DNA from: Trichomonas vaginalis G3
Lineage: Eukaryota > Parabasalia > Trichomonadida > Trichomonadidae
Assembly (NCBI RefSeq): GCF_026262505.1
Contig: NC_067205.1
Span: 27,048,556 to 27,112,555, forward strand
DNA: 64,000 nt
Reading direction: 5' to 3'
The notes below the pieces were generated by a model that saw only the letters and a list, made by a program, of their open reading frames with translations, was not told where the DNA came from and ran no database searches. The translations under genes and the position numbers were made by a program. Position 1 is the stretch's first letter. Each line of letters begins with the position of its first letter. Shown here one piece after another: positions 56,134 through 64,000 of this stretch.

Positions 56134-57231
56134 TTATTTCACAGGAGTATCAGCAAAGCTAGGAATAACTAAATGAACACGAGCAGTGGTTTTTTGAGTC
56201 TGTGAATCAGTGACTCCATGAAGTTTAAGTTTAGACTGAACTTGTCTATCTTTAATTTGTTTTAATTTTGTTCTGGTTCTTGGAGTCAATGTAGCAGATG
56301 CCTCAGCAATGGAAGCAACATTTTTCGCTCTGATCTGTTCTGCAGTCAATCCTGTTCCTGCGTTTTTTATGTCTGATTGAAGTTTTGAAATTCTGGAATT
56401 AATAGGATAAAGCATATCTTGGTGTCTTTTCTCTATCTTAGTTTTGGCGTAATCCAGTCTATGATCAACTTCCGCAAGTTTTTTACGATATTCAATTTCA
56501 ATTTTGTCTCTTTCTTTTTGACAGGCTTCTTGAGCTCTCTGCTGCGCTTTCTTTGTCTCTTCAGCTTCTAAATGATCAGCAACACTTTTCAAATTTGTTG
56601 CTTGTTTCCATTCTTTATTTCGAATTAAAGCTTTTTCTCGATCGCGAAGCTGTGTAAGTTGGTACGATGGTCTAGAAAACGAAACTAATGCATTATCACT
56701 TTCCCATTTTTTAATAAATGATTCAACCTTTTGTTGATACGTTTGATTTACTTGCGCAGACATCTTTTCCTTTTCTTCATTCAGTTTTCGCTTTTGCATT
56801 TTGAATTGTTCGTTGATTTGCCATAGTTGATCCTCTAATTGTTGAATTTGCTGATAATATTCTTCTTGTTCTGTTTTTCTTGATGAATCATCAACACTAT
56901 TACGGCATGCATCTATGAATTCATGGAATAGATTGTAATATTTTTCTGCTTCTTTGTATCTTCCTTCACTCATTGCATCAATTTGGCATCTTTTTACGTA
57001 TTGTGCAACTTTCTGTCTTTCAAATAGAGGCGGTAATGTTTTATTTTCTGTAAAATCTGCAATCTGCTGACGACATCTTGGAGAATTCATTCCACTAAGT
57101 GTAAATGAACTCTTTGATTCTTGAATAACTTGTGTATCGGCATCTTCATTAAATGGTATGCCTTCTGGCTTATCCGGTTCATCATCTCCTATTACGATTT
57201 TCTCATCTTCAGGTAAAAGTTCTTCTGACAT
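56134..57231 (-). CDS. Coiled-coil protein, 365 aa
   Basis: Acidic N-terminus (EEDLLPEDEKIVIGDDEPD-like), then PRCRQQIADFTENKTLPPLF and a helical region followed by a long coiled coil (EEYYQQIQQLEDQLWQINEQ to QKERDKIEIEYRKKLAEVDH). The C-terminus has basic patches (TPRTRTKLKQIKDRQ). It may be a cytoskeletal, basal-body or axostyle-associated protein; the family is not recognised by name. Confidence 0.7.
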   Translation of the reverse strand: MSEELLPEDEKIVIGDDEPDKPEGIPFNEDADTQVIQESKSSFTLSGMNSPRCRQQIADFTENKTLPPLFERQKVAQYVKRCQIDAMSEGRYKEAEKYYNLFHEFIDACRNSVDDSSRKTEQEEYYQQIQQLEDQLWQINEQFKMQKRKLNEEKEKMSAQVNQTYQQKVESFIKKWESDNALVSFSRPSYQLTQLRDREKALIRNKEWKQATNLKSVADHLEAEETKKAQQRAQEACQKERDKIEIEYRKKLAEVDHRLDYAKTKIEKRHQDMLYPINSRISKLQSDIKNAGTGLTAEQIRAKNVASIAEASATLTPRTRTKLKQIKDRQVQSKLKLHGVTDSQTQKTTARVHLVIPSFADTPVK

Positions 57232-57790
57232 AGAAAATAAATGTACGTTGTGTCAAAAAAAATTTTTTTTATTAGCACGCAAAAAATTTCAAGAAGATTT
57301 CTCAAATGAATTGCTTGAGACAAATGAAAAATAATTGCCATACAAACTATTACTTTTTTCGAAATCCAAATCAAAATGTCATTTGTTTTTGCTATTTGAT
57401 TAATAATTTATAATCAAATTGAGTTACTTCTAGGAATAATGAAGTTTTAATATATCGAATTCGGAATTTTTAGCCAAAATCACATGGAGATTTTCTCAAA
57501 AGTCTGCTCTGATGGCTGCTCACACTCCACCAACTTACCCTAGTAAAATATGATATCTATTTATATGTACAAATTCATTTTTAACTAAAAACTGTAGATA
57601 CTATTTCAAAATCTGAAGAGACATATCAAAAATGATACATTTTTGTATAAAATACTGTTTTTAGTTTCAATAAATGCAAATAAATCATTTAAATTATGAA
57701 TTCTAAGCGAAATTCGTGAAAAAATATGGTTTTGAGATTTTATAAGTATATCAGGATGATAATTATATTAATAACAAACAAACATTTTTA
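57232..57790. other. AT-rich spacer
   Basis: About 560 bases with no gene recognised. Confidence 0.4.
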
Positions 57791-59272
57791 CTAATTTCCA
57801 TTGAGCAATAATTCCTCGATCATATGAATTAAAAAGTGCGCTCTTTCTATCATCAACGGCGTTCCTGAGTCGATTACTCTATCAATTTCATCCTTCATGT
57901 CTTCCGAAGCCATTGCTTCAGCGAATTCCCGAGAAGGATCTATTTCTGGAATTGTGTACATCAGCTTAGTCAACGCGTCCAAGACACGTAGTACTATTAA
58001 TCCGACACCACAAACAAGCATGGATTGTAGTAAATCAACGACTTCCGCTGTAATAAAAATTTCCATATTATGTATCGGCGTAAAAATAATGAGAGTCGCG
58101 ATGAAGAATGATATTTCCCTTTTGAGTTCGTAATCGCTATCCTCGCTCGAAGAAATAGTCTGTAGAATGAAATTGCTGTCAAAAACTGGAACCAAAAGTT
58201 GAGGAACACTTTCGATCAGGTTTGATAGAACCCAGAAGACATCTGATGTATATTCCGTCGAAATGTATCGGAAAAGTAAATCAATCAAATTTGCGTCAAG
58301 AAGTTGCTTAATATTGGAAACAGAGCTCACAGACATATTCCCTATGAGCGGTAAAGCAGCGGAAGCAAGCTCTTGATGCTCTAAAAGTTGGACAATATTT
58401 GGCGCAATTTGCATTTCGTAAATAATGAAGCCCAGACTGGGCTTTTTGTTAGTAATGGAGACGATTGTTTGCAGAACTGACTTCATTGCAACTAAATCTT
58501 GGATGTTAAGAAGTTCAACAACTTCATAAATCGCGGATTTAAGGATTGAGCTTTCAATCGGTTCTGGATTAGCAAATATTCTGTCAATTGCATCACATGA
58601 CAGTTGAACCAATTGAATATCGCTCTGGGATGTCGCAATTCTGATCAAATCTGTCAAAATTCCTGTACAAAGAATGGAATCTCGAGCATAGGATGATATC
58701 TCTGAAATGGAATCAATGCATGTAATCGTCGCAACTAGTAAATCTTGATTCTCTGTTTGCATATAATTTAAGAAAGTGAACGCTAAGCCGTCATCAATCA
58801 ATTTTTCTTGATTGACACCGGATTTCGGATATATCAAGGTTATTGTCTTTATTATTTCGATAATTGTCGCGTCTGAAGTTGTATTCATTAACGCTTCGTT
58901 TAATGGCTCAGAAAGGTCTTCGGAAGTGATCAAACCGTAAGTCAAAGGTGGTGTTGCAGTAAAAACTTGTTGTATATTGGACAAAAATTCAATAATTTTG
59001 AAATCATTTCCTGATCTTAAGATATCTGCAGCATAAACAACGTCTAGATATGGAAAATTCGCAGTATCGAAAAGCTTAGGGCGACTTGAGCTTGGTTGTG
59101 GGGCTTTTCCAAAGACGCCTGCTATAGTAGGTCGTGCTGTCCTTCTTAATGTCAGAGTTCGAGCCGATCTTTCGCGAGCTAATTGATCATGGTAATGTGA
59201 AAGGTCTGCTCCTGAGCGGCGGAGGGAATATAATGTGTCAGTATCCTGAAAATTATACTTGAAAGTATTCAT
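57791..59272 (-). CDS. Importin-alpha-like armadillo protein
   Basis: 493 aa. An N-terminal basic stretch RRSGADLSHYHDQLARERSA then RTLTLRRTARP resembles an importin-beta-binding (IBB) region. Armadillo repeats follow (FPYLDVVYAADILRSGNDFK, LLEHQELASAALPLIGNMSV, ANLIDLLFRYISTEYTSDVF with WVLSNL). The WVLSNL motif corresponds to W...N ladder positions that bind nuclear localisation signals; other repeats lack it, so ligand choice may differ from classical importin-alpha. Cytosol/nuclear transport. Initiator TCACA sits 9-14 bases before the start. Confidence 0.75.
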   Translation of the reverse strand: MNTFKYNFQDTDTLYSLRRSGADLSHYHDQLARERSARTLTLRRTARPTIAGVFGKAPQPSSSRPKLFDTANFPYLDVVYAADILRSGNDFKIIEFLSNIQQVFTATPPLTYGLITSEDLSEPLNEALMNTTSDATIIEIIKTITLIYPKSGVNQEKLIDDGLAFTFLNYMQTENQDLLVATITCIDSISEISSYARDSILCTGILTDLIRIATSQSDIQLVQLSCDAIDRIFANPEPIESSILKSAIYEVVELLNIQDLVAMKSVLQTIVSITNKKPSLGFIIYEMQIAPNIVQLLEHQELASAALPLIGNMSVSSVSNIKQLLDANLIDLLFRYISTEYTSDVFWVLSNLIESVPQLLVPVFDSNFILQTISSSEDSDYELKREISFFIATLIIFTPIHNMEIFITAEVVDLLQSMLVCGVGLIVLRVLDALTKLMYTIPEIDPSREFAEAMASEDMKDEIDRVIDSGTPLMIERAHFLIHMIEELLLNGN

Positions 59273-59281
59273 TGATATTCT

Positions 59282-59286
59282 TGTGA
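59282..59286 (-). promoter_or_regulatory. Host Inr (TCACA) of importin-like gene
   Basis: TCACA on minus just upstream of the ATG at 59,272 fits the trichomonad initiator TCAYT/A. Confidence 0.5.
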
Positions 59287-59621
59287 AAATTTAATTTATA
59301 TTGTATCAAAAAGTGGTATCGTCCTCATCATAAAGGGTTTTCATAGATTTACAAAAAACAATCATCAAAATTTTCGCGTATTCAATTTATTCGCTAACTA
59401 TTATTGCATATTTTAAATTGGAATCGATATCTCACAGCTTTGAATCTCAGTTTTTTCATCAATCAAACATTGATTATCGAAGAATTTTTGTAGAAATCGA
59501 AATTTGAAAAAAGACAAGACATTATAATTCATCATATAAACCAGAAATCAGTTTAATTAACATGTAATTATACGAAATATATCTATTATGGTTTAAAAAC
59601 AAGATATAACATCAAATATTT
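59287..59621. other. AT-rich spacer
   Basis: About 330 bases; no gene recognised. Confidence 0.4.
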
Positions 59622-61067
59622 TTATTCAACTTTGTAAACAGCGCTTCCCAATGCTTCAATTTGGATCTGATAAGAACCATTATTACCATTGATGATCTTT
59701 CCTGTGACTAGATCTGTCAATTTAGATCCGCCGACGTTATATGTCACTGTTCTTGAATCCAAGCCAAGGTTTACGACCATAACGACTTTATTCTTTGTCT
59801 GATCATCGTATTTGCAGTTGAACATTACACCGCCATCGTAGCTAATGCCACTTGTACCGCGCCACATTGCAGGGTTTTCTGCGCGAGCGAACATTAACTT
59901 GGAAGTATAATCGTGCAAGCTCTGCTGATCAGAGTTGAATCCTGTGATTTGGCCATTAGTTCTTGCAACGTTATCTGAATAAGTATTTGAACCGCAGGAT
60001 GGGTTAGAACCTGTCCAGCATTCAGCCAAATCACCGATTTCATCACCGTAGTAGATTGTGATTGGTCCTGTGTATGATGCAAGTAAAGCCATAGCGATTT
60101 TATGTCTCTTCCAGTAATCTTGGCTGGATTTGCCATAACCGTATTTGTTTTTAATGAGGTTACCAAAGCGCCAGACATCGTGGTTTGAAATGAACAAGTT
60201 TGGATAAACTTGGCCGTAATATCCCTTTTCAGAGTTTGTCTTGAATATATTTCCAAGTTCTTGAACATATGATGAAGCACCAGATTCTTCCATGGCAACT
60301 GTTCTAACTAATGAGTAACGTGATGGGAAGTCAAATGCTGATCTGATGCCATCTCCACTGTATGTCTGTTGTTGGATTTCACTGGCTGATCTCCAGTTCT
60401 CACCAACGATGTAACCTAATGTTCCCCATTTCTCTCCACGTTGTTTTCTGGCATTGCAAGCTTCTTCAACAGCTTGTCTGATTTCTTTAAGGTAGTTATA
60501 GTTGTTCTGGTACATTTGATAGCATTGGTCTAAACGCCAGCCATCAATTCCGTAGTTTTCAATCCAATATTTTGCAACTTCTTTGTAAAAGTCAAGAGAA
60601 CCTGGATATGAAACTGGATTATTACCTCCTTGTGGCCATTTTCCTGATGGAGATGCTGTAGTAACGCCACCATGGTGTCCAAAAACGCCATCAAGGAAAA
60701 CATACATTCCTTTCTTATGGCATTTATCAACTAATTCCCTAAATGTTGCATCATCACCAAACTTTGGATCGATCTTAAAGTAGTTTGTGCAAAAATAGCC
60801 AGTTGATTGGAGTAATGCGCCGCCTTGGCCATTTGATGAATCGAAAATTGGTGTCATCCAAAGGGCATTAACACCAAGTCCCTTAATGTAATCGAGTGCA
60901 TTGATAATTCCTCGAAGATCTCCCCTGTGATCTGATGGACCATATCCTGTACCGTAGCCAAGGTTTGGATCGCCATCTTGGAATGATGAAACCATTACTT
61001 GGTATATCCTAATGTTGTTGAAGTCTTCGCAAAGTGCGAACTTAGCACTAAGAAGGAAAGCAAGCAT
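59622..61067 (-). CDS. Secreted GH13 alpha-amylase
   Basis: 481 aa. N-terminal signal peptide (LAFLLSAKFALC). GH13 motifs in order: MTPIFDSSNGQGG, conserved region I-type FLDGVFGHHGG, region II GIDGWRLDQCYQM (nucleophile Asp), region III YIVGENWRS (acid/base Glu) and region IV FISNHDVWRFGN (transition-state Asp). A C-terminal beta domain ends the protein (GNNGSYQIQIEALGSAVYKV). All three catalytic acids are present, so it is likely active on starch or glycogen outside the cell or in digestive vesicles. GC content and codon bias are higher than in neighbours, as in strongly expressed trichomonad genes; bacterial origin is possible. Confidence 0.92.
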   Translation of the reverse strand: MLAFLLSAKFALCEDFNNIRIYQVMVSSFQDGDPNLGYGTGYGPSDHRGDLRGIINALDYIKGLGVNALWMTPIFDSSNGQGGALLQSTGYFCTNYFKIDPKFGDDATFRELVDKCHKKGMYVFLDGVFGHHGGVTTASPSGKWPQGGNNPVSYPGSLDFYKEVAKYWIENYGIDGWRLDQCYQMYQNNYNYLKEIRQAVEEACNARKQRGEKWGTLGYIVGENWRSASEIQQQTYSGDGIRSAFDFPSRYSLVRTVAMEESGASSYVQELGNIFKTNSEKGYYGQVYPNLFISNHDVWRFGNLIKNKYGYGKSSQDYWKRHKIAMALLASYTGPITIYYGDEIGDLAECWTGSNPSCGSNTYSDNVARTNGQITGFNSDQQSLHDYTSKLMFARAENPAMWRGTSGISYDGGVMFNCKYDDQTKNKVVMVVNLGLDSRTVTYNVGGSKLTDLVTGKIINGNNGSYQIQIEALGSAVYKVE

Positions 61068-61075
61068 AATATAAA

Positions 61076-61080
61076 AATGA
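61076..61080 (-). promoter_or_regulatory. Host Inr (TCATT) of amylase gene
   Basis: TCATT on minus, 9-13 bases before the ATG at 61,067, matches the trichomonad initiator. Confidence 0.55.
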
Positions 61081-62274
61081 ATTCTCTACCGGATTTCATC
61101 CTTCTCAATTTTGACCAAGTATTTCATTGAAAAAAAAATATTATATTAAAATAATTCATTTAATAATGGTGTTGTTTTTTAATATTGTAAGAATTGAAAA
61201 TTTTCAATGCAAAAGTGACAAAATCTTTTTATCATTACTAATCTTCATTTTAAGCATATATTTGGGATTGCTCCAATATAAGTGATCATGTCGTTATCAA
61301 CATGTGTGTTTTTACAAAGCATTTTCCTTGGATATATACTAGAATCAAAATCTCGAGCACAAAAGTGACATTGAATACTAGTAAGTATAGAATTTCCATG
61401 TAAACTATTCATTTCTATCGTTTTTTGTAGTCCACATTTCCTCACTCTCGATTTTACTCATAAAAATATTAAAAAATCACTATACAATATATAAAATATA
61501 TATTTATATGGTTAAAACAATGTTATTTTTGCGAGATTTCATCTGAAATTAAATTTAAGGATTTTTTGAATTTTGAACTAAAATTTGTGTTCGGCAATTA
61601 TTGAATAATCGATTGGAATATGAAAGAAATACTTTAAAATTGAATAGAATGTGCCGATAGAATTTTTCTCACAATTTTAAAAAGTTGCTCTAATTCTATT
61701 TTTGATTGAGTTTTTGTAATTATTATATATCAAGTGATAAGCTAAAAATAAAATTTTTGTTGCATTACTATTATTGCAACAATTTGTAAATTACGTGTAA
61801 CCCATGTATTACAATAATAAACACTGAGATTACATATTGTAAGTATTCCCTTTGAACTAGATTTTTCTTTGAATTTAAATCCGGATAGTCTATTTCATGT
61901 TGGTTCGTGAGAAGATATATAATTTGCAATGTGAATAAGATATACATGATTCTGTGTAAATAAGTAATTATGCTTTGGGAAACTGCTCGGCATTGAATGA
62001 GATCTAATGTTATTAGTTTTTGAGATATGTTGAAATATGTAATATTTAGCTTCAATATCATTTATTATAGTGTGTCTTTGCTGTTTTTTTGATATTAGAT
62101 ATCAATGACTCTTCTGGAAACGAAAAAATCATATAAATCATTAAATTCTAAACGTAAGCGGAACTCATTCAATTTATGATTAGAATCAAATTTTGTTTGG
62201 AATTGAGATATTGGATATATTATAAAAGAATACATAATATTTTAAGTAAAAATTTGAAAAATATGAGCCTATTG
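61081..62274. other. AT-rich gene-free region
   Basis: About 1.2 kb; ORFs at 61,245-61,445 and 61,771-62,061 (minus) lack protein-like composition. Nothing supported. Confidence 0.4.
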
Positions 62275-62412
62275 GCGTAATCTTCTGATCTTCCTGGAAG
62301 AAGCGCCCAGACCAGTCAGAAGCGCTCCTTCCAGGGCCAGAAAGACTAGAAGGGGGCCCTGACCTTGAGAAAGGACCCCCTTCAAGGTCTTTCTGGGACA
62401 ATTCGGTTCGCA

Positions 62413-62460
62413 TTGCGAGTGTCTGCTGCTTCTTTTGACTAAAGCAGCAGACACTCGCAA
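62413..62460. other. Perfect 19-bp hairpin
   Basis: TTGCGAGTGTCTGCTGCTT pairs with its exact complement across a 10-nt loop (CTTTTGACTA). Confidence 0.9.
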
Positions 62461-62467
62461 TTATATG

Positions 62468-62510
62468 TCGCGGCAAGTGCATCTGTAGTGTCGGAATGCA
62501 CTTGCCGCGA
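62468..62510. other. Perfect 15-bp hairpin
   Basis: TCGCGGCAAGTGCAT pairs with ATGCACTTGCCGCGA across a 13-nt loop. Confidence 0.9.
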
Positions 62511-62639
62511 ACTTCGCGCAATCTTCTGATCTTCCTGGAAGAAGCGCCCAGACCAGTCAGAAGCGCTCCTTCCAGGGCCAGAAAGACTAGAAGGGGGCCC
62601 TGACCTTGAGAAAGGACCCCCTTCAAGGTCTTTCTCAAA

Positions 62640-63053
62640 GGAAAATTCAGAAAACTTCACAATTTTTGAATGTCACTTTTTCTGTATATAGAAATGGTAT
62701 CATTTGTGTCTCTATTCATGTTCCTAGACTCTTTATCTCTTTAATCATTTTTCAAAACTTGATAATCAAGTTTAAAAATTCATTATTACTAATATAATAC
62801 TCCCTATTTTTATTCAAAGATAATTTATTACTCAACAAATACTATCCAATCATGTTGAAAACTCTTTTTCTCTCTATTCATGTTGGAATACTCTTTATTA
62901 TTGAACAAATACCTCCCAATCATGTTGAAGGACACTTTGATCAAAGACTATATATTTTTTTAAACTTATTCAAATACACTGTAGTACTTAATAAATAACT
63001 TATAAATGTTTTATCAAAGTTTTTTTATTAGTGTACAGAGATTTTAGAAAGAG
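62640..63053. other. AT-rich region with degenerate repeats
   Basis: Two copies of a motif CCAATCATGTTGAA preceded by AACAAATAC (62,830-62,860 and 62,900-62,930) and TATCAAAG-like strings foreshadow the minisatellite. No gene recognised. Confidence 0.4.
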
Positions 63054-63372
63054 TATCAAAGACACTTTTATTCTCTAATCATTATCAAAGACTTTTTTAT
63101 TCTCTAATCATTACCAAAGAGACTTTTATTCTCTAATCATTATCAAAGACTTTTTTATTCTCTAATCATTATCAAAGACTTTTTTATTCTCTAATCATTA
63201 CCAAAGAGACTTTTATTCTCTAATCATTATCAAAGACTTTTTTATTCTTTAATCATTATCAAAGACACTTTTATTCTCTAATCATTATCAAAGACTTTTT
63301 TATTCTTTAATCATTATCAAAGACACTTTTATTCTCTCATCATTATCAAAGACACTTTTATTGTCTAATCAT
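63054..63372. repeat. 29-bp minisatellite, 11 copies
   Basis: Exactly 11 units of 29 bp, consensus TATCAAAGACTTTTTTATTC followed by TCTAATCAT. Variants alternate (GACACTTTT, GACTTTTTT, CCAAAGAGACTTTT), showing higher-order duplication. No coding potential. Confidence 0.9.
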
Positions 63373-63780
63373 TATGTATGAATGACATATTGATGAAATT
63401 TTGTATTCTGGTATCAAATAAAATGAGTTGACAACAATATCAATATGAAATTGAAATACCTTGAATTGCCTAGGAGCAATGGTTATATAAAATTAAAACA
63501 TAGTGAGGAAAGTTTGTATACTCATGAAGTCATCATGTTCTATTCATGATAACCAAAAATCATATATTTTCATATCAGTATATTCAAAATTAACATAATA
63601 AAAAGAACAATTAATAAGTTTTTTAAATTATTGTATCATCATTTCTGAGATGGGAGCGAGCAAGGCAAATACGATAAACTCGTTATTTCTAAAAACTACG
63701 AATTTTAAAAATATTCAATTGATATCATTTTAATTGTGCAATTTTAAATATATCCCTCATGGAATAATCTTAAATTTTTC
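63373..63780. other. AT-rich upstream region of kinase gene
   Basis: About 400 bases; nothing recognised apart from the initiator that follows. Confidence 0.4.
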
Positions 63781-63785
63781 TCATT
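63781..63785 (+). promoter_or_regulatory. Host Inr (TCATT) of MOK-like kinase
   Basis: TCATT begins 13 bases before the ATG at 63,794, the expected trichomonad initiator position. Confidence 0.55.
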
Positions 63786-63793
63786 TTTTCAAA

Positions 63794-64000
63794 ATGAATA
63801 ATGACATTAGGATTATTGCAAAGCTAGGCGAAGGCTCATTTGCCGAAGTTTACAAGGTTAAGAACCCAAAGACTCAGCAGGTCTTTGCTATAAAGCGCCT
63901 CAAAAAGAGATATCGTACAATCGAAGAAGTAAATAAATTACCCGAAGTTCAATATCTTAAAGCTCTTCAAGGTCATCCGAACATTATTAAACTATATGAA
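63794..64000 (+). CDS. RCK/MOK-type protein kinase (3' partial)
   Basis: The first 69 residues of a kinase: glycine loop LGEGSFAEVYKV, VAIK-type Lys in VFAIKRLKKRYRTIEEVNKL, and a predicted helix C with Glu in LPEVQYLKAL. The sequence around KRLKKRYRTIEEVN..P.VQYLK.L.GHPNI is typical of the RCK group (MOK, MAK, ICK), CMGC kinases that often control flagellar length. It runs off the window. Confidence 0.8.
   Translation, partial: MNNDIRIIAKLGEGSFAEVYKVKNPKTQQVFAIKRLKKRYRTIEEVNKLPEVQYLKALQGHPNIIKLYE

Larger units (their letters stand above)
62275..62635. repeat. GC-rich hairpin island: 120-bp direct repeat flanking two perfect hairpins
   Basis: Two almost identical 120-bp copies (62,275-62,394 and 62,516-62,635) flank a 121-bp centre with two perfect stem-loops: 19-bp stem 62,413-62,431/62,442-62,460 with a 10-nt loop, and 15-bp stem 62,468-62,482/62,496-62,510 with a 13-nt loop. 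Each 120-bp copy itself holds two near-perfect stems (CCTGGAAGAAGCGC...GCGCTCCTTCCAGG and AGAAAGACTAGAAGGGGG...CCCCCTTCAAGGTCTTTCT). In all about six hairpins in 361 bp of GC-rich DNA within very AT-rich surroundings. Minus ORFs across it are by-products of the repeat. Confidence 0.85.

Noticed and set aside
61245-62061. Small minus-strand ORFs as genes
   Set aside because: Composition follows local AT-rich DNA; no motif, start context or paralogue.
62186-62660. Minus-strand ORFs over the GC-rich island
   Set aside because: The same peptide appears twice because of the 120-bp DNA repeat; hairpins, not coding constraint, explain the frame.
1-64000. tRNA, rRNA or spliceosomal introns
   Set aside because: No cloverleaf-like or rRNA sequence and no trichomonad intron signature (GTAYGT with ACTAACACACAG) was recognised by eye.

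Overview
The window looks like a chromosomal segment of a trichomonad protist (Parabasalia, Trichomonas/Tritrichomonas-like). The evidence is very AT-rich DNA, mostly intronless genes, TCAYT/A-type initiators just upstream of several host start codons, a small R2R3 Myb protein, a DUF3447/ankyrin-like protein, a TCAF/M60-like protein and a cysteine/asparagine-rich surface-like family. The species cannot be fixed from sequence alone.

Bases 1 to about 28,900 are a large Maverick/Polinton, a virus-like self-synthesising DNA transposon that continues beyond the left edge. It encodes a protein-primed family B DNA polymerase with exonuclease (PolB1), a second exonuclease-less PolB-like protein, two paralogous double-jelly-roll major capsid proteins, several minor-capsid candidates, an A32/FtsK-type packaging ATPase, an SF3 helicase, a retroviral-type integrase, a phage-like tail-fibre/collar protein, a Dam-type methyltransferase, a NUMOD4-HNH endonuclease, a KilA-N regulator and many small basic, acidic or membrane-active proteins. 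No adenain-like maturation protease was found. Plus-strand genes run from 5 to 15.3 kb and minus-strand genes from 15.7 to 23.5 kb. They converge on a 22-bp iteron array at 15.37-15.68 kb. Genes are very tightly packed: three divergent pairs are separated by only 17-18 bp, and most starts follow a TTTTTAT-rich motif unlike the host initiator.

Bases 28.9-64 kb are host DNA. In order they hold: non-coding AT-rich DNA; a catalytically dead-looking P4-ATPase; a surface-like gene; an ankyrin/DUF3447 gene; a Myb gene; an AT-rich gene desert; a DD35E (IS3/IS481-like) transposon with 453-bp inverted repeats; an unrecognised two-part gene; a SAP-domain tail-anchored protein; a ULK4/RUNKEL-like pseudokinase; a mosaic of gene relics; an alpha/beta hydrolase; a TCAF-like protein; a GT61 glycosyltransferase; a coiled-coil protein; an importin-alpha-like protein; a secreted GH13 alpha-amylase; a GC-rich hairpin island; a 29-bp minisatellite; and the 5' end of a MOK/RCK-type kinase.

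At least a dozen genes, in both the element and the host, are broken by an apparent loss of a single base, mostly in short homopolymers and almost always in the same direction. That pattern fits under-called homopolymers in the assembly better than mass pseudogenisation, so the broken genes are annotated as whole genes with the shift noted.
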